Positions 31,519 through 43,224 are shown, counted from the stretch's first letter. The stretch is DNA of 64,000 nt from Dactylorhiza incarnata (GCA_033032865.1 JAWHQI010000327.1:2070501-2134500), one strand, 5' to 3'. Program-made: numbers and translations. The notes: generated by a model from the sequence alone, not told the origin.

Positions 31519-32991
31519 TGATGAGTCCAATATTTACACTGATTTTGGGACTCATCTGGGTTGTTTATCTGTCCTTTGCACTTCATTTACTGCTCATCTA
31601 TGCTTATATTGATAGCATTTCATAATCTCAACTATAGTGCATTCCCTACCCTCTTCGTGACGTGATTTCATTATATTTTACTTTATGCCTGTTCTGTGGA
31701 TCCTGTGGTGTGCACGGATCAGTGGTCTATATGTTTTTCATGCAGGTACAAGGATCATGTGAACGCTCGGAATGGTGTGGGGCAAATTTTGGCCTAAAAG
31801 CCACTGATCGTGCGTTTTCCTTCGCGCACGATCAGGCGCACGACCACTGGTCGTGCGTTAATTCCCCTTACCAGACAGAGCGGTTCGCACGATCAGGCGC
31901 ACGACCATTGGTCGTGCGCAACTGACCGTGCGTTAATTTCATATCTTCCCCTATGCTGCAGGTTGACCGCGCACGATCATAAGCATTCCTTCGCGCACGA
32001 CCACTGGTCGTGCGCCACTGATCGTGTGCAGTGTTTACTCTGCTCCGTATTTAAAGACTGGCTCCGCGATTCTAGGGCATTCAGCACAGTTTTGGACGCG
32101 AATTCTTCCTGAAGCTTCCGCCATTTTCCCTCTCCAAGCTCCATCCATCCATCTCCTTCCTGGGGAAAGCTTCATCCATCAATCCTAAGATCCATCAAGG
32201 GTTCCGGAAGCATTCCCCGCCATCTACAGCAAGTACTTCAAGGTTTGGCATCTCCATTGGGCTAAGTGGAAGAGACCCAGCTTTGAGAAGAAGACGGATT
32301 ACGTTTGGAGGTAGTGACAGCCTCTGAACCCCGGAAGAAACCAAGGACTGAGCTCGGAGGAGGCGTGACAACCCCCCATTCCGGCCAACATCTACGGCGA
32401 GGCTTCTCATCTCGTGGTTTCCTCTACCCTCTCTCATTTTGGAAATGTATTCCTAACTATTGTAATGAACTGGATTAACCTCTATTTGTCTATGAATGGA
32501 AGCTTATTCTTGTTTTGTTCTTCCCTTGATGCTTTGCTGTGATGCGCTCCGCCCCCACTCCACTTCCATACACACGTTCTAGCTAGCTCACTCTAGCAAA
32601 AGCTAGAGGTGAGAGTGAAGAGGTGCCTTCGACCCTCAAACACCATTAACACTCACTTCCCCCATTTGCTCACCATCCATCCACTAAGCGAAGCACGACA
32701 TCGCGGCCTGCAATAACCACATCCACCAAGCGAAGAGGTGATTGCGACCCGCATAGTTAATATAGTTTTACTTCTTCTTGTCTGTACAAAATCAACCAAA
32801 CCCCCTTTTTTGTTAACTTAGTAATCCTCATAATTAATTTCCTAATAAGCAAATCATACTACCCAACTTGCGGTCCTTTGAGAACGATATTCGGGGAATT
32901 TCTCCATACTTTTATTACTTTCAGCGACCGGTGCACTGCCGTCGTACCACATTTCGTGCTTGCTAATTAGCGGTGCTGAAATTGTGCGTCG
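31519..32991 (+). mobile_element. Solo LTR inserted in the gypsy 3' LTR
   Basis: It begins TGATGAGTCC and ends ...GTGCGTCG (expected CA mutated to CG), flanked by GGGTC at 31514-31518 and 32992-32996. Removing it restores the host LTR (CTTGGGGTCCGAACTCC). Its 1473 bases contain no retrotransposon coding region. The end region with CAGCGACCGGTGCACTGCCG resembles known plant gypsy LTR ends (from memory). It probably arose by LTR-LTR recombination. Three 21-bp palindromes lie at 31837-32014. Confidence 0.8.
31805..32031. repeat. Cluster of CGCACGACCA palindromes in the solo LTR
   Basis: Perfect 10-base arms CGCACGACCA and TGGTCGTGCG around one central base occur at 31837-31857, 31898-31918 and 31994-32014. 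Related half sites (TGATCGTGCG, CGCACGATCA, CTGACCGTGCG) fill the gaps. 31805-31814 and 31825-31834 are a further exact inverted pair. Confidence 0.92.
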
Positions 32992-33031
32992 GGGTCCGAA
33001 CTCCTCGTTGGACCGAATCTCGGTTCCAACA

Positions 33032-33855
33032 ATCATGACTCCCAGTGATGGTATAAAGATCATCACTCTCCACTCCTTCTGATGTGACCGCTCTGTCTAT
33101 AAGGGTAACAAACAACTTCCTTATTCGACGCCAACCAAGTCTGTGCACCCCTCGATCCTCTGTCGAATGCTCTCCCCCGTCCATCTACCGCCAAAATATG
33201 CTCACCCCCAGGAGTGGAGTCGTTCAGCATCCGACTGGACAGTAACGCCGATGTGACCTCCTCCAGCCCCACTATATCCTTCTCATGCAGGAGCGTTGCC
33301 ACCATGTGTTTAAAGGATGGCGAGAGCGTTGTCACCATGTGTTTAAAGGATGGCGAGAGCGAGGTAAGAAGTAATAGAGTCTTATCTTCTTCCTCAACCT
33401 TCGCATTAACCACATGCAATTGGTTTAGAAGGTCGTTGAACACATTAATGTGCTCCTACAGGTTGTCATCCTCCTGCATCTTCAGCCCATACAATCGTTG
33501 TTACAACAACAACCTTGTGGTCAACGACTTTGCTAGATATAATCTCTCAAGCTTCTCCCAAACCATTATTGCAGACTCCTCAACACCAATGTTAAATAGC
33601 ACTTTGTCGTCAACGCACATCCTGATGGCGCTAGTGACACGCTCATCCAAGTCAATCCACTCTTTATCCTTCACTTTAGCAGCCAATTTTTCTCATTCTC
33701 GTAAAACTCACTTCAGCCCCTGCTCAACTAACATATCTTTGACGCGAATATGCCACATACTAAAATTTTCACTGTCATCGAACTTCTCCACAGAATACCG
33801 AGCTAAAGTCGTATTCTTCCCTGCCACAGCTGTCATCCATTTGAGAACTGATTAA
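33032..33855 (-). pseudogene. gag of a Ty1/copia element (element C), cut by the gypsy insertion
   Basis: On the minus strand from about 33855: MTAVAGKNTTLARYSVEKF, then WHIRVKDMLVEQGL, KDKEWIDLDERVTSAIRMCV, SAIMVWEKLERLYLAKSL, LLNQLHVVNAKVEEEDKTLLLLTSL and a damaged knuckle CYPYRQSGHIRR. This is the copia gag of the tobacco Tnt1/Hopscotch style, by pattern. Stops occur at about 33725, 33500 and 33450. The last segment holds an in-frame 33-base duplication. The gene is cut at 33032 by the Tat-like gypsy element; the rest of element C (pol, 3' LTR) must lie beyond the left edge of the window. Confidence 0.8.
33294..33359. repeat. 33-bp tandem duplication in copia gag
   Basis: Two adjacent units containing CACCATGTGTTTAAAGGATG with one difference. 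The duplication preserves the frame and repeats the LSPSFKHMV peptide. Confidence 0.9.
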
Positions 33856-33967
33856 TTCAAGGTTGAAATTGAAAGAATGAGAAGAGGATCTAGTCGTTCA
33901 CCACCCTAGTCAAATCTTTCTTCAAATGTCCAATTAGTCCCATACAAAACTTGCCTCTAATGCCACT

Positions 33968-35554
33968 TGTTGGGATTTCCGGCCGCGGAAGCGCAATTCC
34001 CATGTACAACTAAATATAATCACAAGAAAATACGTACTTCGAACAATTTTATTAGCACAATAAAATTAATAAGTACTCAAATTAGGAGATACATATCCGA
34101 AAATATACTGCAGAAGAACTCGGACTACGAAAATTCGCAGGAGAGTTATATGAATTTGACTGCAATCCATAAAACGGGCCCACAAGATTCGTACCAGAAC
34201 GAACCTTCGTCGTCGTCAGACGACCAACCACCACCACCACCACCACTGAGAAGAGATCCAAGTCAGGACTTTATCTTGCTGCGAACGCACAACCTGCCAA
34301 CGTTGCCACTTGTGCATAACCACCACCGCCTATGAGCATGCAACCATCGAGCACCTCACACCTCACACCTTGCCGCAACCCGCGAATCTGGCGCCTTGCC
34401 GCAACCCGCAAATCTGACGCCTTGCCGCTACCCGCACGCTTTCGCTCTTTGTTACCGATGCAACTCGCAATCGAATGTCGACCCCCACGGTTGCCTACCG
34501 CGGCCTTCTGTCGTGCACTATCTCTCTCCTCTTCAAGGCTTTACCTCTATTTGGTTTGGCTTTTGATGTGCCCATAATAGCTTCCCTCCCTCTCCTTTAA
34601 TAGAGCCATTTCGCATGTCTTTGTCTCTTTCCTAGAAGCTTTCTTGCATGTGCCCATTCAAAGCACATAAGCGTCTTGGAGAAAAGTCCGCATTGGCAGC
34701 CGGTAGGTGGGAAAGATGAAACACGTGGGTTTAAAAATTCAAAACCAACTCAATACATAAAGGTTTCATGGACAAAACGACATGTTCATGATATTTTTTG
34801 CAAAATATCCTTTGGAATATATTATCCGATATATTCTCTATCAGCCGATATATTCGCCGATATATCGGCCCATATATCTCAACGTTATATCGCCCGCCTT
34901 ATTTCAATTATTTTATTTAGTGTCTATGGTCTAATAGACAATAAACCTAAATTGTTTCGTTGCTAGGTTGCTTTGTGTCTTTCCTCTGATTTTTTTCCTT
35001 GCGCACGTCCGTCATTGACTTCGATTCTGCTTGGCCTTTGGATTTTAGAATAAGGTTTTTTATCTTCCATCATTATCGACGATTTTCTCACTTTCGATTG
35101 CTTTCTTCTATGCGTTATACTGTTATTAATTATATATCATAAAATATTTAAACTAGTTTGGTAGATTTTGAAGTTCAATATATAAATATTAAATTATCAA
35201 GATATTAATATATATATATATATATAAATTAAAATAATTATTACATTTATATATAATTATGTATATAAATAAATAATTATTAAAACCCGACATATGAAAT
35301 ATCCCCGATATATCCTCCGATATATTAAAATCGACATGAAAAACCTAAACCGACGTGTCCCCGATATATGTAACCTTGCTTGCATAATCCCTTTATTACA
35401 ACTCTTATCTCCTATTTATAGCAGATAAACCTCACCACCACCTTACATATTACGGTTATACTCCCCATGCCTTGAAGAATAATGCCCTCTTTGTTTAGTA
35501 AGAAATTTACCTATTTCTGAAGCACACTCTTCAGATTGAAATATACTCCCAACA
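33968..35554 (-). repeat. 5' LTR of copia element C
   Basis: Bounded by exact inverted ends TGTTGGGA (33968) and TCCCAACA (35554). On the minus strand the primer site TGGCATTAGAGGC (33965-33953) follows directly, so this is the 5' LTR of the element whose gag is at 33855-33032. The interior has no credible gene. It contains a cluster of CCGATATAT words (34826-34870 and 35288-35368), an AT-dinucleotide run near 35205-35226, and a His-rich short frame at 34200 that looks incidental. Only one LTR copy is in the window, so the edges rest on the terminal repeats and primer site. Confidence 0.65.
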
Positions 35555-36330
35555 CCCATCCTCATGGCGTCTTTGAATGATGAGGTTTCAATACCCATCC
35601 TCACGACTCAAACTTAAGTTCTACCCTTCGGGACTAAACAAACAGAAAAGAGAAGAGAAAAGAGAGGTTCTAGATCTATAAGCACAGTCACGGAGTCTAC
35701 GGGTTAATTCGTTCTTACAGTAACGGTGACCGGCTTCGCGAGACCATCCGGTCTACACAGGGCTAAGCTCTACTGGGCGCTACCTTCTCGATCGAATCAA
35801 ACATCAACTCTATGCCTCTATGCCGCAGAACTAGAACCTCTCTTTTCATTTGATTCGCATGTGTTAAGCATGAACCTTTTGATAGATTCTTTGCTAGTGT
35901 TTGCCCTGACTTTTCCTTTAGCAAAGACCTCGATACAGCCGTTCCCTGTGGGTTTACTGCCGGATGGATGTTACATCGCTCAAGAAGGAGTCAAAGCAAA
36001 TCAAGAGCATCTTCTTCTTTCTTCTGAGAGCTCTCACATCATGTTCGCATTCATTTCAGAATCATTCTATTCTATATACGAGAACGATGGTGTTTCATCG
36101 AGATGGATCATAAATTCCTGTAAAGAAAATTTGTTGCCCGCACGTGTGGTGTTCTTTAGAACATGACCTCGAAGATCAAAGATGAGAATGTTTGTAGAGG
36201 CCAATTTCAAAGTCATTTTCTATGCATAAAATGATTTCTCCTTTGTCAATTCAGCCAGCCCCAAAAGCTGTTGTTGATCTTGCCACAACAATCCTAACAT
36301 ACATCGCTGACTCATTTCTTGAAAGTGATG
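35555..36330 (+). other. Unassigned stretch with one open frame
   Basis: An ATG frame of 146 codons (35726-36166, MTGFARPSGLHRAK...) is the only long frame; I do not recognise it. The base composition and codon look differ from the neighbouring elements, and an organelle-derived insertion is possible but not shown. A short duplicated phrase, ACCCATCCTCA, occurs at about 35555 and 35594. Confidence 0.3.
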
Positions 36331-38745
36331 TGATATGAATACGACTTCATGCACTCTCATATATACTTATGTAGTTTTGGGGCATTTCTGTAATAATGTG
36401 TATGCCACTCGCACCAATTTTAAACGAGTGGTAGGGAATCTTTATATTATTTTGAATCATTTGGTCTTAAGCTCTTCTTAGAGAGAAGATTCTTAGAAAA
36501 ATCCTGTCCATTAGGTCGCGAAATTTTTGGATACGTGCCCCGTTCTGAAATCTTGGTCCGGGTGTAGCGCTATGCTGGCACCAACGAGCGTTCATGAAAG
36601 GATCTGCAAGAGGACGAGTCTGGGCTTCTCCATTAGGGCAAACTTATATCGAACCTTGTTACTCGTTAATCTAAACTGGTCCTACATGCCGAATACTTCG
36701 AGCTCAATCCTGAACCCTAATTGGCTCTAGCTTCTCTATCCCAGCTCCACGACGGCCCAGCAACGGTCTCACCGCTTGCTTACGGTTTCCGACTCCAATC
36801 TTGCCCTTTCCGTCTCCGTCCTCGCACACTACTCCGATCGCGGGAGAGCTTTTCTCTCGCGACGAACTTTGCGCGCTCGTTCCCTCCTGATCGATGACAG
36901 TCCGACCATCTCTGTCGACCGCGCCTCTGATGCCTACGCTCGACCTCGATGCCGAAGACAAGCCGCCGTCCACGGTCCAAGCTCCAACCATTTCGATAGG
37001 GTCCAGCGTGGTCGTCGCTTCCAGCTGCTCCTCCAGCCGACTCTCTTCAAATATACTCCACACTACAACTCCAGAAGCCTGCCAGCAGTCCGCAACACCA
37101 CCATTCCTGCTCCTCGATGACGCTCCTCACTGGCGCCTTTACCCTCTGGTTCTTCGCTTTCGTCACTATCACCACATTCCGCCACGGTCCAGCCACCTCT
37201 ACTGCCTTGCTCCTACTCTAGGCCAGCCGCCAGTGCGGCCATTTCATGCCACATCATCTTCTCCCGTCCCTTCACTACATGCATTCGACCCGTTCCATGA
37301 CCCTCCTCCCAGATGAGGATGCCTCTGCTTCAACTTCCACCGATTCCACCCGCTTGGATATCCTGAGAGCTTGATTAGAATATCTCACGCTTCTTCTCTG
37401 TGAGTTTTCGGGTGCTGTCAACCATTCACCGACACCTCCAACATCTCCGTCGCTGCCTCCAATCGGCCCTCCATTGACTACACGGGGGTTCCTACACCCT
37501 GCTGAGGACATTCATCCGGCCCACCTCGTCCGAATGAGATTTCATTATTTGACGACACTGCCCCCCACGGTTGGATTGACCGCGTCGTGCAGTTTTTGGA
37601 CCTCCAGTCCATGCCCACCAATCAAAAGGTCCCCATGATGATTATCTATATGGGGGGCTCCGTGATCCAACGGTGCGTTGGACGCGCCAAAATGTCCTTG
37701 ATCTCTCCTGACCCACATTAAAGGAGGAACTCCTTTGCCACTATGACATGCTTCAAGATGGTAATGCCTACGAGCACCTAAGCTCTGTTCGTCAATCTGA
37801 CACTGTCGCCACCTATACCGCTAAAGGAAAATGCATCTATTTCTCAACAATGTCTTTGTCATTTGATCCAATAACCGACTACAGTTCATAGATTTAGGTA
37901 ACCACAGTTGATTATAAATCAATCTGCTATCCAACAATGCTCGTTGACCAGTTCTCTTCTTCAAGCGAGAAGTTGATTACAAGTAGCTTGCGGGAGAGGG
38001 GACGCTTTAGTCCGACTTGCCATATCACCAGACTCTCCATTGGCCATTATTTAGGGCATTTTCTATCGGGCTTGCAGCTCCACATCCGTGTCATGTCCAC
38101 AACCTATCTACTTTCTCATGCCATGGAGCAAGCTCGTTGTCGACGAGGAACTCTACACGACTTAGCTACCCTTCTCTACTCGGGCACCCCACCGGCTTAT
38201 GCCGTTGCCGAAACCTACGCCACTACTCCATCGCTTGAATCCCCGCCTCCACATGGACCTTCTTTGAACGGCTCACCACCGCCGCTAGTTCTGCATCTAC
38301 CCGTAACCCTACCACCCCAGCTCTTATCTTACTTGTAGTGCATCGAGATTTGCCGGAAGGGCATCTATTTTCGCTTCCACCAACCGCACTCGCCCATCCA
38401 AATACCCTCTCAAGACTGCTTGTTGCTCGACGCTGAAGATGACGATCTCGACTTCGCTAGTTTGATCTCCTGACACTTGCTGCCGACCTCTATGGACCTC
38501 CACCTTGAGTACAATGTCGATTTTCGGCAGGGGAATGTCAATACGAATTCCCGTGCCATCCATACGTCCTCTTATCTACCTATGTTGCATTATGATATTT
38601 TTATTATTATGTGTATGCCACTCCAGCCTATATAAGAGAGTGTTAGTGAATTTCTTAGATTATCTTGGATCATTTTGCTTTAGACTCTCTTTGAAGAGGG
38701 AGCTCTTAGAGGGATCTTGCCCTCAAGAGATTATGTCAAACTTGT
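36331..38745 (+). mobile_element. Old gag-only gypsy-like element with short diverged LTRs
   Basis: Bases about 36360-36520 and 38580-38735 are related direct repeats: both have TATTAATGTGTATGCCACTC-like sequence, TTATTTTGAATCATTTGGTCTT against TTATCTTGGATCATTTTGCTTT, and a similar GAGCTCTTAGAG segment. A TATA box (CTATATAAGAG) is at 38619 in the right copy. Between them lie remnants of a gypsy gag (see next entry). The LTRs are strongly diverged, so this is one of the oldest elements here. The exact ends are uncertain. Confidence 0.45.
36890..38340 (+). pseudogene. Degraded gypsy gag remnant
   Basis: In changing frames the sequence reads LFDDTAPHGWIDRVVQFLDL (37540-37610), KVPMMIIYMGGSVIQR, then LLCHYDMLQDGNAYEHLSSV and QSDTVATYTAK (37720-37830). 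A later FLSGLQLHIRV (38050-38090) corresponds to the FxxGL...I tail of gag. The order fits the gypsy gag domain (DPxGWI ... GxAxxW ... F...RQTGSV ... F..GL). Many stops and frameshifts are present; no zinc knuckle or pol is seen. Confidence 0.5.
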
Positions 38746-39109
38746 CTCGAAGTTTTGTATCCCCTTTCACATGAATCTACTTTTATTTTCATTCGACAAT
38801 GGCATAAGCTATCTTACTATAGTATGGTTTATGAAAGTAGCACTGATACGTAGATCGATCTTCTCGCATTCTTGCTCATGCTGATCAGCCTTCATCGATG
38901 GAGCTACCACTATAGCTTCTTGGAAAGGAAATAAATAATCTTGATCATTGTTGGCACGGGAAGGCAGAACATAGCTATCTTTTTCAATCACCAAAAGGGA
39001 AGAGCTAATTTCCTCGAGTGGAATCAATGTCCATCCTGTTGCAAGAGCACAATTGAAGAAGCGATAATAATCTTCTGCCATTCGGAGGAGAGAAATTTTG
39101 ACAATTGTT
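38746..39109 (-). other. Unassigned stretch before copia element D
   Basis: A minus-strand frame (39246-38809) reads through, with AEDYYRFFNCALATGW and PSMKADQHEQECEK, but I recognise no family. Part of it may be the R-U5 end of element D's 3' LTR. Confidence 0.25.
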
Positions 39110-39478
39110 TCTTGAAAACAATACCAATACCCAGATTTCTTGATTCTTTTCAAGAATATAATCTTAGGAACGAAGATTAAAAGCAATGAAGAAAAAAGTG
39201 CCAAGCAAAACGAAGCAAACACACAGAGATTTACGTGGTTCGACAATCTGCCTACTCCACGTCCGCAATAAAGTTTCTTCCTGGATTTTACGATTACAGA
39301 GCGAGATGCAAAAGGAAGCCCTTTTATACTTGAAGTCTAGGGCTACCGAGAAACAGTAAAAGTGCATAATTAACCTTTCTAAAAATTTTCTTCGGGGCCG
39401 CTGCCCCCCCCCCCCCCCCCCTCTTCCGAACCAATTCACCGCAGATTTATAGTACGACCAGACTCCACATCTCAAACA
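39110..39478 (-). repeat. 3' LTR of element D (approximate)
   Basis: On the minus strand CCAAGTGAGAGAT (polypurine-like) precedes TGTTTGAGATGTGGAG at 39478. The repeat contains the R-U5-like phrase CCACGTAAATCTCTGTGTG, common to plant copia LTRs (from memory). It includes a run of about 17 C (39405-39421). The left end is estimated, because no second copy is present. Confidence 0.5.
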
Positions 39479-39589
39479 ATCTCTCACTTGGAGAGTAATC
39501 TAGAAAATAATCAGCAACCTTTTGCAAGATCTCTTTCCCATTTTGTTTTCATCCATAAACAATACTCCTAGTGCGGCGCCCCCTCATCT

Positions 39590-41436
39590 CTATCCATGGA
39601 GGCCAACTGAGGCTATGTAGAACCTCCGTTTATCAACAGTGATTATTTTGGTGAGCATGTCCGCTGAATTCTTCACTCCAGCAATCGTCTTCAACGACAA
39701 TGTTTTGTCATTTATCAGCTCCCGGATATGATGATACATCAATTGAACGTGCTTTGTCCTTCTTCCCAAGATGAATATCACTCTGACTATCGCTGAAGAG
39801 AACTATCATCCTGTTCTTTGCCCAATTCTTTCAAAAAATTCTTCAACCAAGTCATCTCCTTGCCAACTTCTGAGATAGCCACTTACTCTGCTTCAGTGAT
39901 TGATCAAACACTCCTTTGAAGTTTAGACATCCAACTTACTACAGTTGCTCCCAAAGTAAACACATATCCCGTTGTACTTTTCCGACTGTCCAGGTCACCA
40001 CCCAGGTCTGCATCAGAAAAACCTTGAAGTGTTAAGTTGCTCTTCTTAAAACACAATGTCATACTTGAAGTGACCTTCAAGTATCGAAGTACCCACTTCA
40101 CAGCTTCCTAATTTGCTCTTCCTGGATCTGCTATGTATCTACTGACGAATCCCACTGCATATGCAATATCAGGTCTTGTACGGACCATAACATACATCAA
40201 GCTCCTTGCTGATGCATATGGGACTCTGAACATGTGCTCCCATTCTTTTTCTGTCTTCGGTGATTGCTCCTTGCTGAGCTTGAACTGACTTCCCAATGGA
40301 GTACTTCTTGGTTTTGAATCATGAACTGCAAACCTGCTAGCACCTTTTCAATGTACTTTTCTTGAGAAAACTTCAAGATTCCTTCTGCTTATCGCGAGTG
40401 ATCCTCATCCAAAGTATCAACTTTGCAGGTCCGAGGTCCTTTATTTCAATTTCTCTTACCAAATTCTTTTTCAGCTTGTTGATCTCCTTCATGTTGGATC
40501 CTGTAACAAGCATATCATCTACATACAACAATAAGATGATATAGTGGTCATCGAAATTCTTGAAGTAACAACAATGGTCTATCCCACGTCTAGTGAATCC
40601 ATAGTCATACATGAAACTATCAAATTTTTTATACCATTGTCTCGGAGCCTGCTTTAAGTCGTACAAGCTCTTGTTTAGCTTGCTCTCTAGATTTTCTTTA
40701 CCAATAATTTCATGACCTTCTGTTTGTAGCATGTAGATGTCTTCCTCTAGGTTGCCATGTAGGGAAGATGTTTTCACATCTAGCCGTCTAGGTGTATATC
40801 TTCTGCAGCTACAATAATAAACATTAATGTGATAGTGGTTAACTTAATATCTGGAAAGAAAATATCAGTATAATCGATACTTCATTTTGTTGAAATCTCT
40901 TCACCACTAGCCTTGTTTTGTATCTTTTCTCATCATGCTCTTCCTTGACTCGATACAACCATTTATTATGTAACACCTTTCCTTCTGGCAATTTGGTCAA
41001 CTCCCATGTCTTGTTTTTCTCCAAAGAATTCATTTCATCCTTTATAGCTAACTCCCACTTGTCGGAGTCTTTCATCTTCATGGCTTCACCAAAGTAGCCT
41101 GGTTCATCATTATCAGTTAAAAGTAAATAATATAGTGAAGGAGAATACCGTTGTGTTAGCCTAGACATTCTGACAGTTCTTCTAACTCCCCTTCTGGATT
41201 AATTTGTTCCAATTCAGGTTCTGGTTCTTCTATTGTGCTCTCAGGATGATCTCGCGTCTTTGTGCCCACATCATTTTTAGATATATTTTCCAACATTGCC
41301 CTTTCATGCTTCTCTACATGCTTTTCTGCTGTGTCAGAACCTCCTACAAGTCTATCCTTATATAACGTTGTTTCATTAAATGTTACATCCTTATGTCTTA
41401 TGATTTTCCTACTTTGATCATTCCAGAATCAATAAC
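39590..41436 (-). pseudogene. pol of element D: RT and RNase H, integrase tail
   Basis: From right to left: integrase tail with HKDVTFNETTLY (about 41395), RT start MKDSDKWELAIKDEMNSLEKNKTWEL (41085-41010) and KWLYRVKEEHDEKRYKTRLV, RT centre with LNKSLYDLKQAPRQWYKKFDSF (40680-40610) and the intact catalytic LLYVDDMLVTGS (about 40530-40500), thumb region YASARSLMYVMVRTRPDIAYAVGF (40230-40150), RNase H start LTLQGFSDADLGGDLDSRKSTTGYVF (40040-39960) and end TKHVQLMYHHIRELI...ADMLTK (39750-39660). Frameshifts near 40850 and 40340 and stops near 40106 and 39902 break it. Confidence 0.88.
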
Positions 41437-41441
41437 CAAAG

Positions 41442-43224
41442 TTATGGGGAGCAGTCCGCTAGACCCGTTCGGGTATACTCACAACGACTTTGGGCACAAT
41501 GACGATCGGGACCGCTCATCTTGAGCGGATGGACGATCGTAGCATTAGTTGTTCTTTTCGTTTTTTATTTTGAGCTGAATTTTTATTTATTTTGGAGTCG
41601 GAACAATCGGCCAATCATAGTCGTCCATTGTTCCCCCTAGAGTCTATATATTGAGGGCGAGGGCTATCATTTTGGGCATTGAAGAATTGAGTGTAAAATT
41701 CACTTCTTTGATCATCTTGGTGCCGAAGCCTACCGCCGGGTGCGAAGCCCGGGCTCCCTCCTTCCTTTTGCCGTGAGTCACCTCCCCATTCCTTCTCCTT
41801 TGCCGTCCACCAACACTTCCTCCTCATCCCCCCACAAAACAACCGTCCCCCTCCTCAATTTCCCCTTTCAAAATCCCCGCCAACCACATCCATCCTCATT
41901 TCCCCCTCCAGGACCCTCCATCACCTTGCCGCCCCCAACCAGTCACCTCCCCATCCCTCCATTGACCTCCTAACTCCATCTTCTCTATCGTGGATCCACT
42001 TCCTTACAGCCCCTCCCTCCAAATCCCCATAACCGGCCCACCATTGTCATAAAAACCCCTCCTATTTGTCTCCGGTGATTGCCAGAATCATTTTCCGGTC
42101 ACCCCCGGTGATTCATCGTCATCCCCATTCCATTTCCACCAACTTTAATTTTTTCGGCGATCGCCGAAAAACTTCTCCGGCCACCACCACCACCCCGACA
42201 ACCACCTCCGACCATCCTCCGGCCATCCTCCGGCCAGCCACCTCCGACCACCCTCCGGCCAGCCACCTCCACCACCAGCTATAACCACCCATAACCACCC
42301 ATAACCACCCACTACCCCACTTCCTAAAATTTAGGATCTATTCCTAAATTCTAGCCTCCACTTTCTCCCCCACTACCCAAATAGCCGGCCCCCTTATCTC
42401 CCCTATAATTCACGTGAGTCCCATTTCCCCAACTCCAAACCACCTCTCATCCCTCCCCACTACCACTCTCACCAGCCCAACCGAGTCCCCTCCCTCACGT
42501 GGAACCACTTCCCCATCTCCCCCCACAACCGGCCACTCCCACCTCCCGAAAATCCACCGCTAACTCCTCACCCTCCATTCAGTTGTCTCCCCCTACATCA
42601 GGAAAAACAGCCCCAAACTTCCCCATCCTCCTCCCAGTCGGCTGCCCCCTACAGAAGGAATCCTGGACAACAAGCCACCTCTTAGTTGTTGTCCATATTC
42701 TGTTTGATTCCCAGGATATTCTCCTGCAACTGGAAGCCTCTATCTCCCCCAATTTCACTGCCAAACAGCTACTAGCACTGGAAATCTGGATTCCAGCCCA
42801 CTCTAGTCGCAGACAGTCGCCTTAATCACATTGGAACCTGAATACCAGCCCCCGGGTAGCTCTCCCGGTTACGCCACAGCTCACCGACACCTCCCCGTCC
42901 CTCCCCATTAAATATTGTGCGAGTTCAAGGTGTGTTTGTTATTTCTTTCGTGGTGGGTCTTGTGTGATCTCTACTCGAAGAGATATTGGTTTATAAGTCT
43001 TAACCTCAGTTGTTTTCATCTTTGTATTTGCTTATTTAATTAGTAGTTTGATTTCGCGCTCTCACGCATATATTCCATTCTTGTTACCTATCTTTTATAG
43101 CTTTATTCAGTAGTGAAAAAAATCAAGTCATATAATTTTATCAAATATTGTTTGGCAAGTTTGATTTCGTCAGCCATTGCATTTGCATCTAGCCGTAGTT
43201 TTATTAGGGCCTTACCCTGCATCA
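41442..43224 (+). repeat. 5' LTR of element E
   Basis: 1783 bases ending CCCTGCATCA. It carries long pyrimidine-rich, purine-poor stretches (41740-42900) with CCACC and CTCCGGCCA repeats. It is related to F's LTR (53166-54817, minus strand) mainly at its two ends; the middle differs. Confidence 0.85.

Larger units (their letters stand above)
1..33031 (+). mobile_element. Ty3/gypsy retrotransposon, Tat-like lineage, left end outside window
   Basis: The order on the plus strand is LTR end, gag, protease, RT, RNase H, a second RNase H-like domain, integrase, 91-bp tandem array, two antisense genes, 3' LTR. Two RNase H domains, no chromodomain, a long 3' region with tandem repeats and antisense ORFs are known traits of the plant Tat group (Ogre, Retand, Grande, RIRE2); the assignment is inferred from these. 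The right end reads TTCCAACA at 33031, matching TTCTAATA at 287 in the left LTR. It sits inside a minus-strand copia gag (33032 onward). Without its three nested insertions (1245-12757, 21297-29783, 31519-32991) the visible part is about 11.6 kb. All sense genes carry stops and frameshifts, so it is dead. Confidence 0.85.
31258..33031 (+). repeat. 3' LTR (R-U5 and TATA region) of the Tat-like gypsy element
   Basis: TATATA at 31262-31267 is the LTR core promoter. The sequence from 31268 matches window base 5 onward. It is interrupted by the solo LTR 31519-32991 and ends TTCCAACA at 33031, beyond which a copia gag on the minus strand begins. Confidence 0.8.

Noticed and set aside
34200..34340. 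Pro/His-rich short frame near a (CCA)n run
   Set aside because: Simple-sequence translation within the copia C LTR.
41740..42830. Ser/Pro/Thr-rich frames resembling cell-wall proteins
   Set aside because: Pyrimidine-rich LTR of element E, partly duplicated in its truncated 3' LTR; no signal peptide or conserved repeat.
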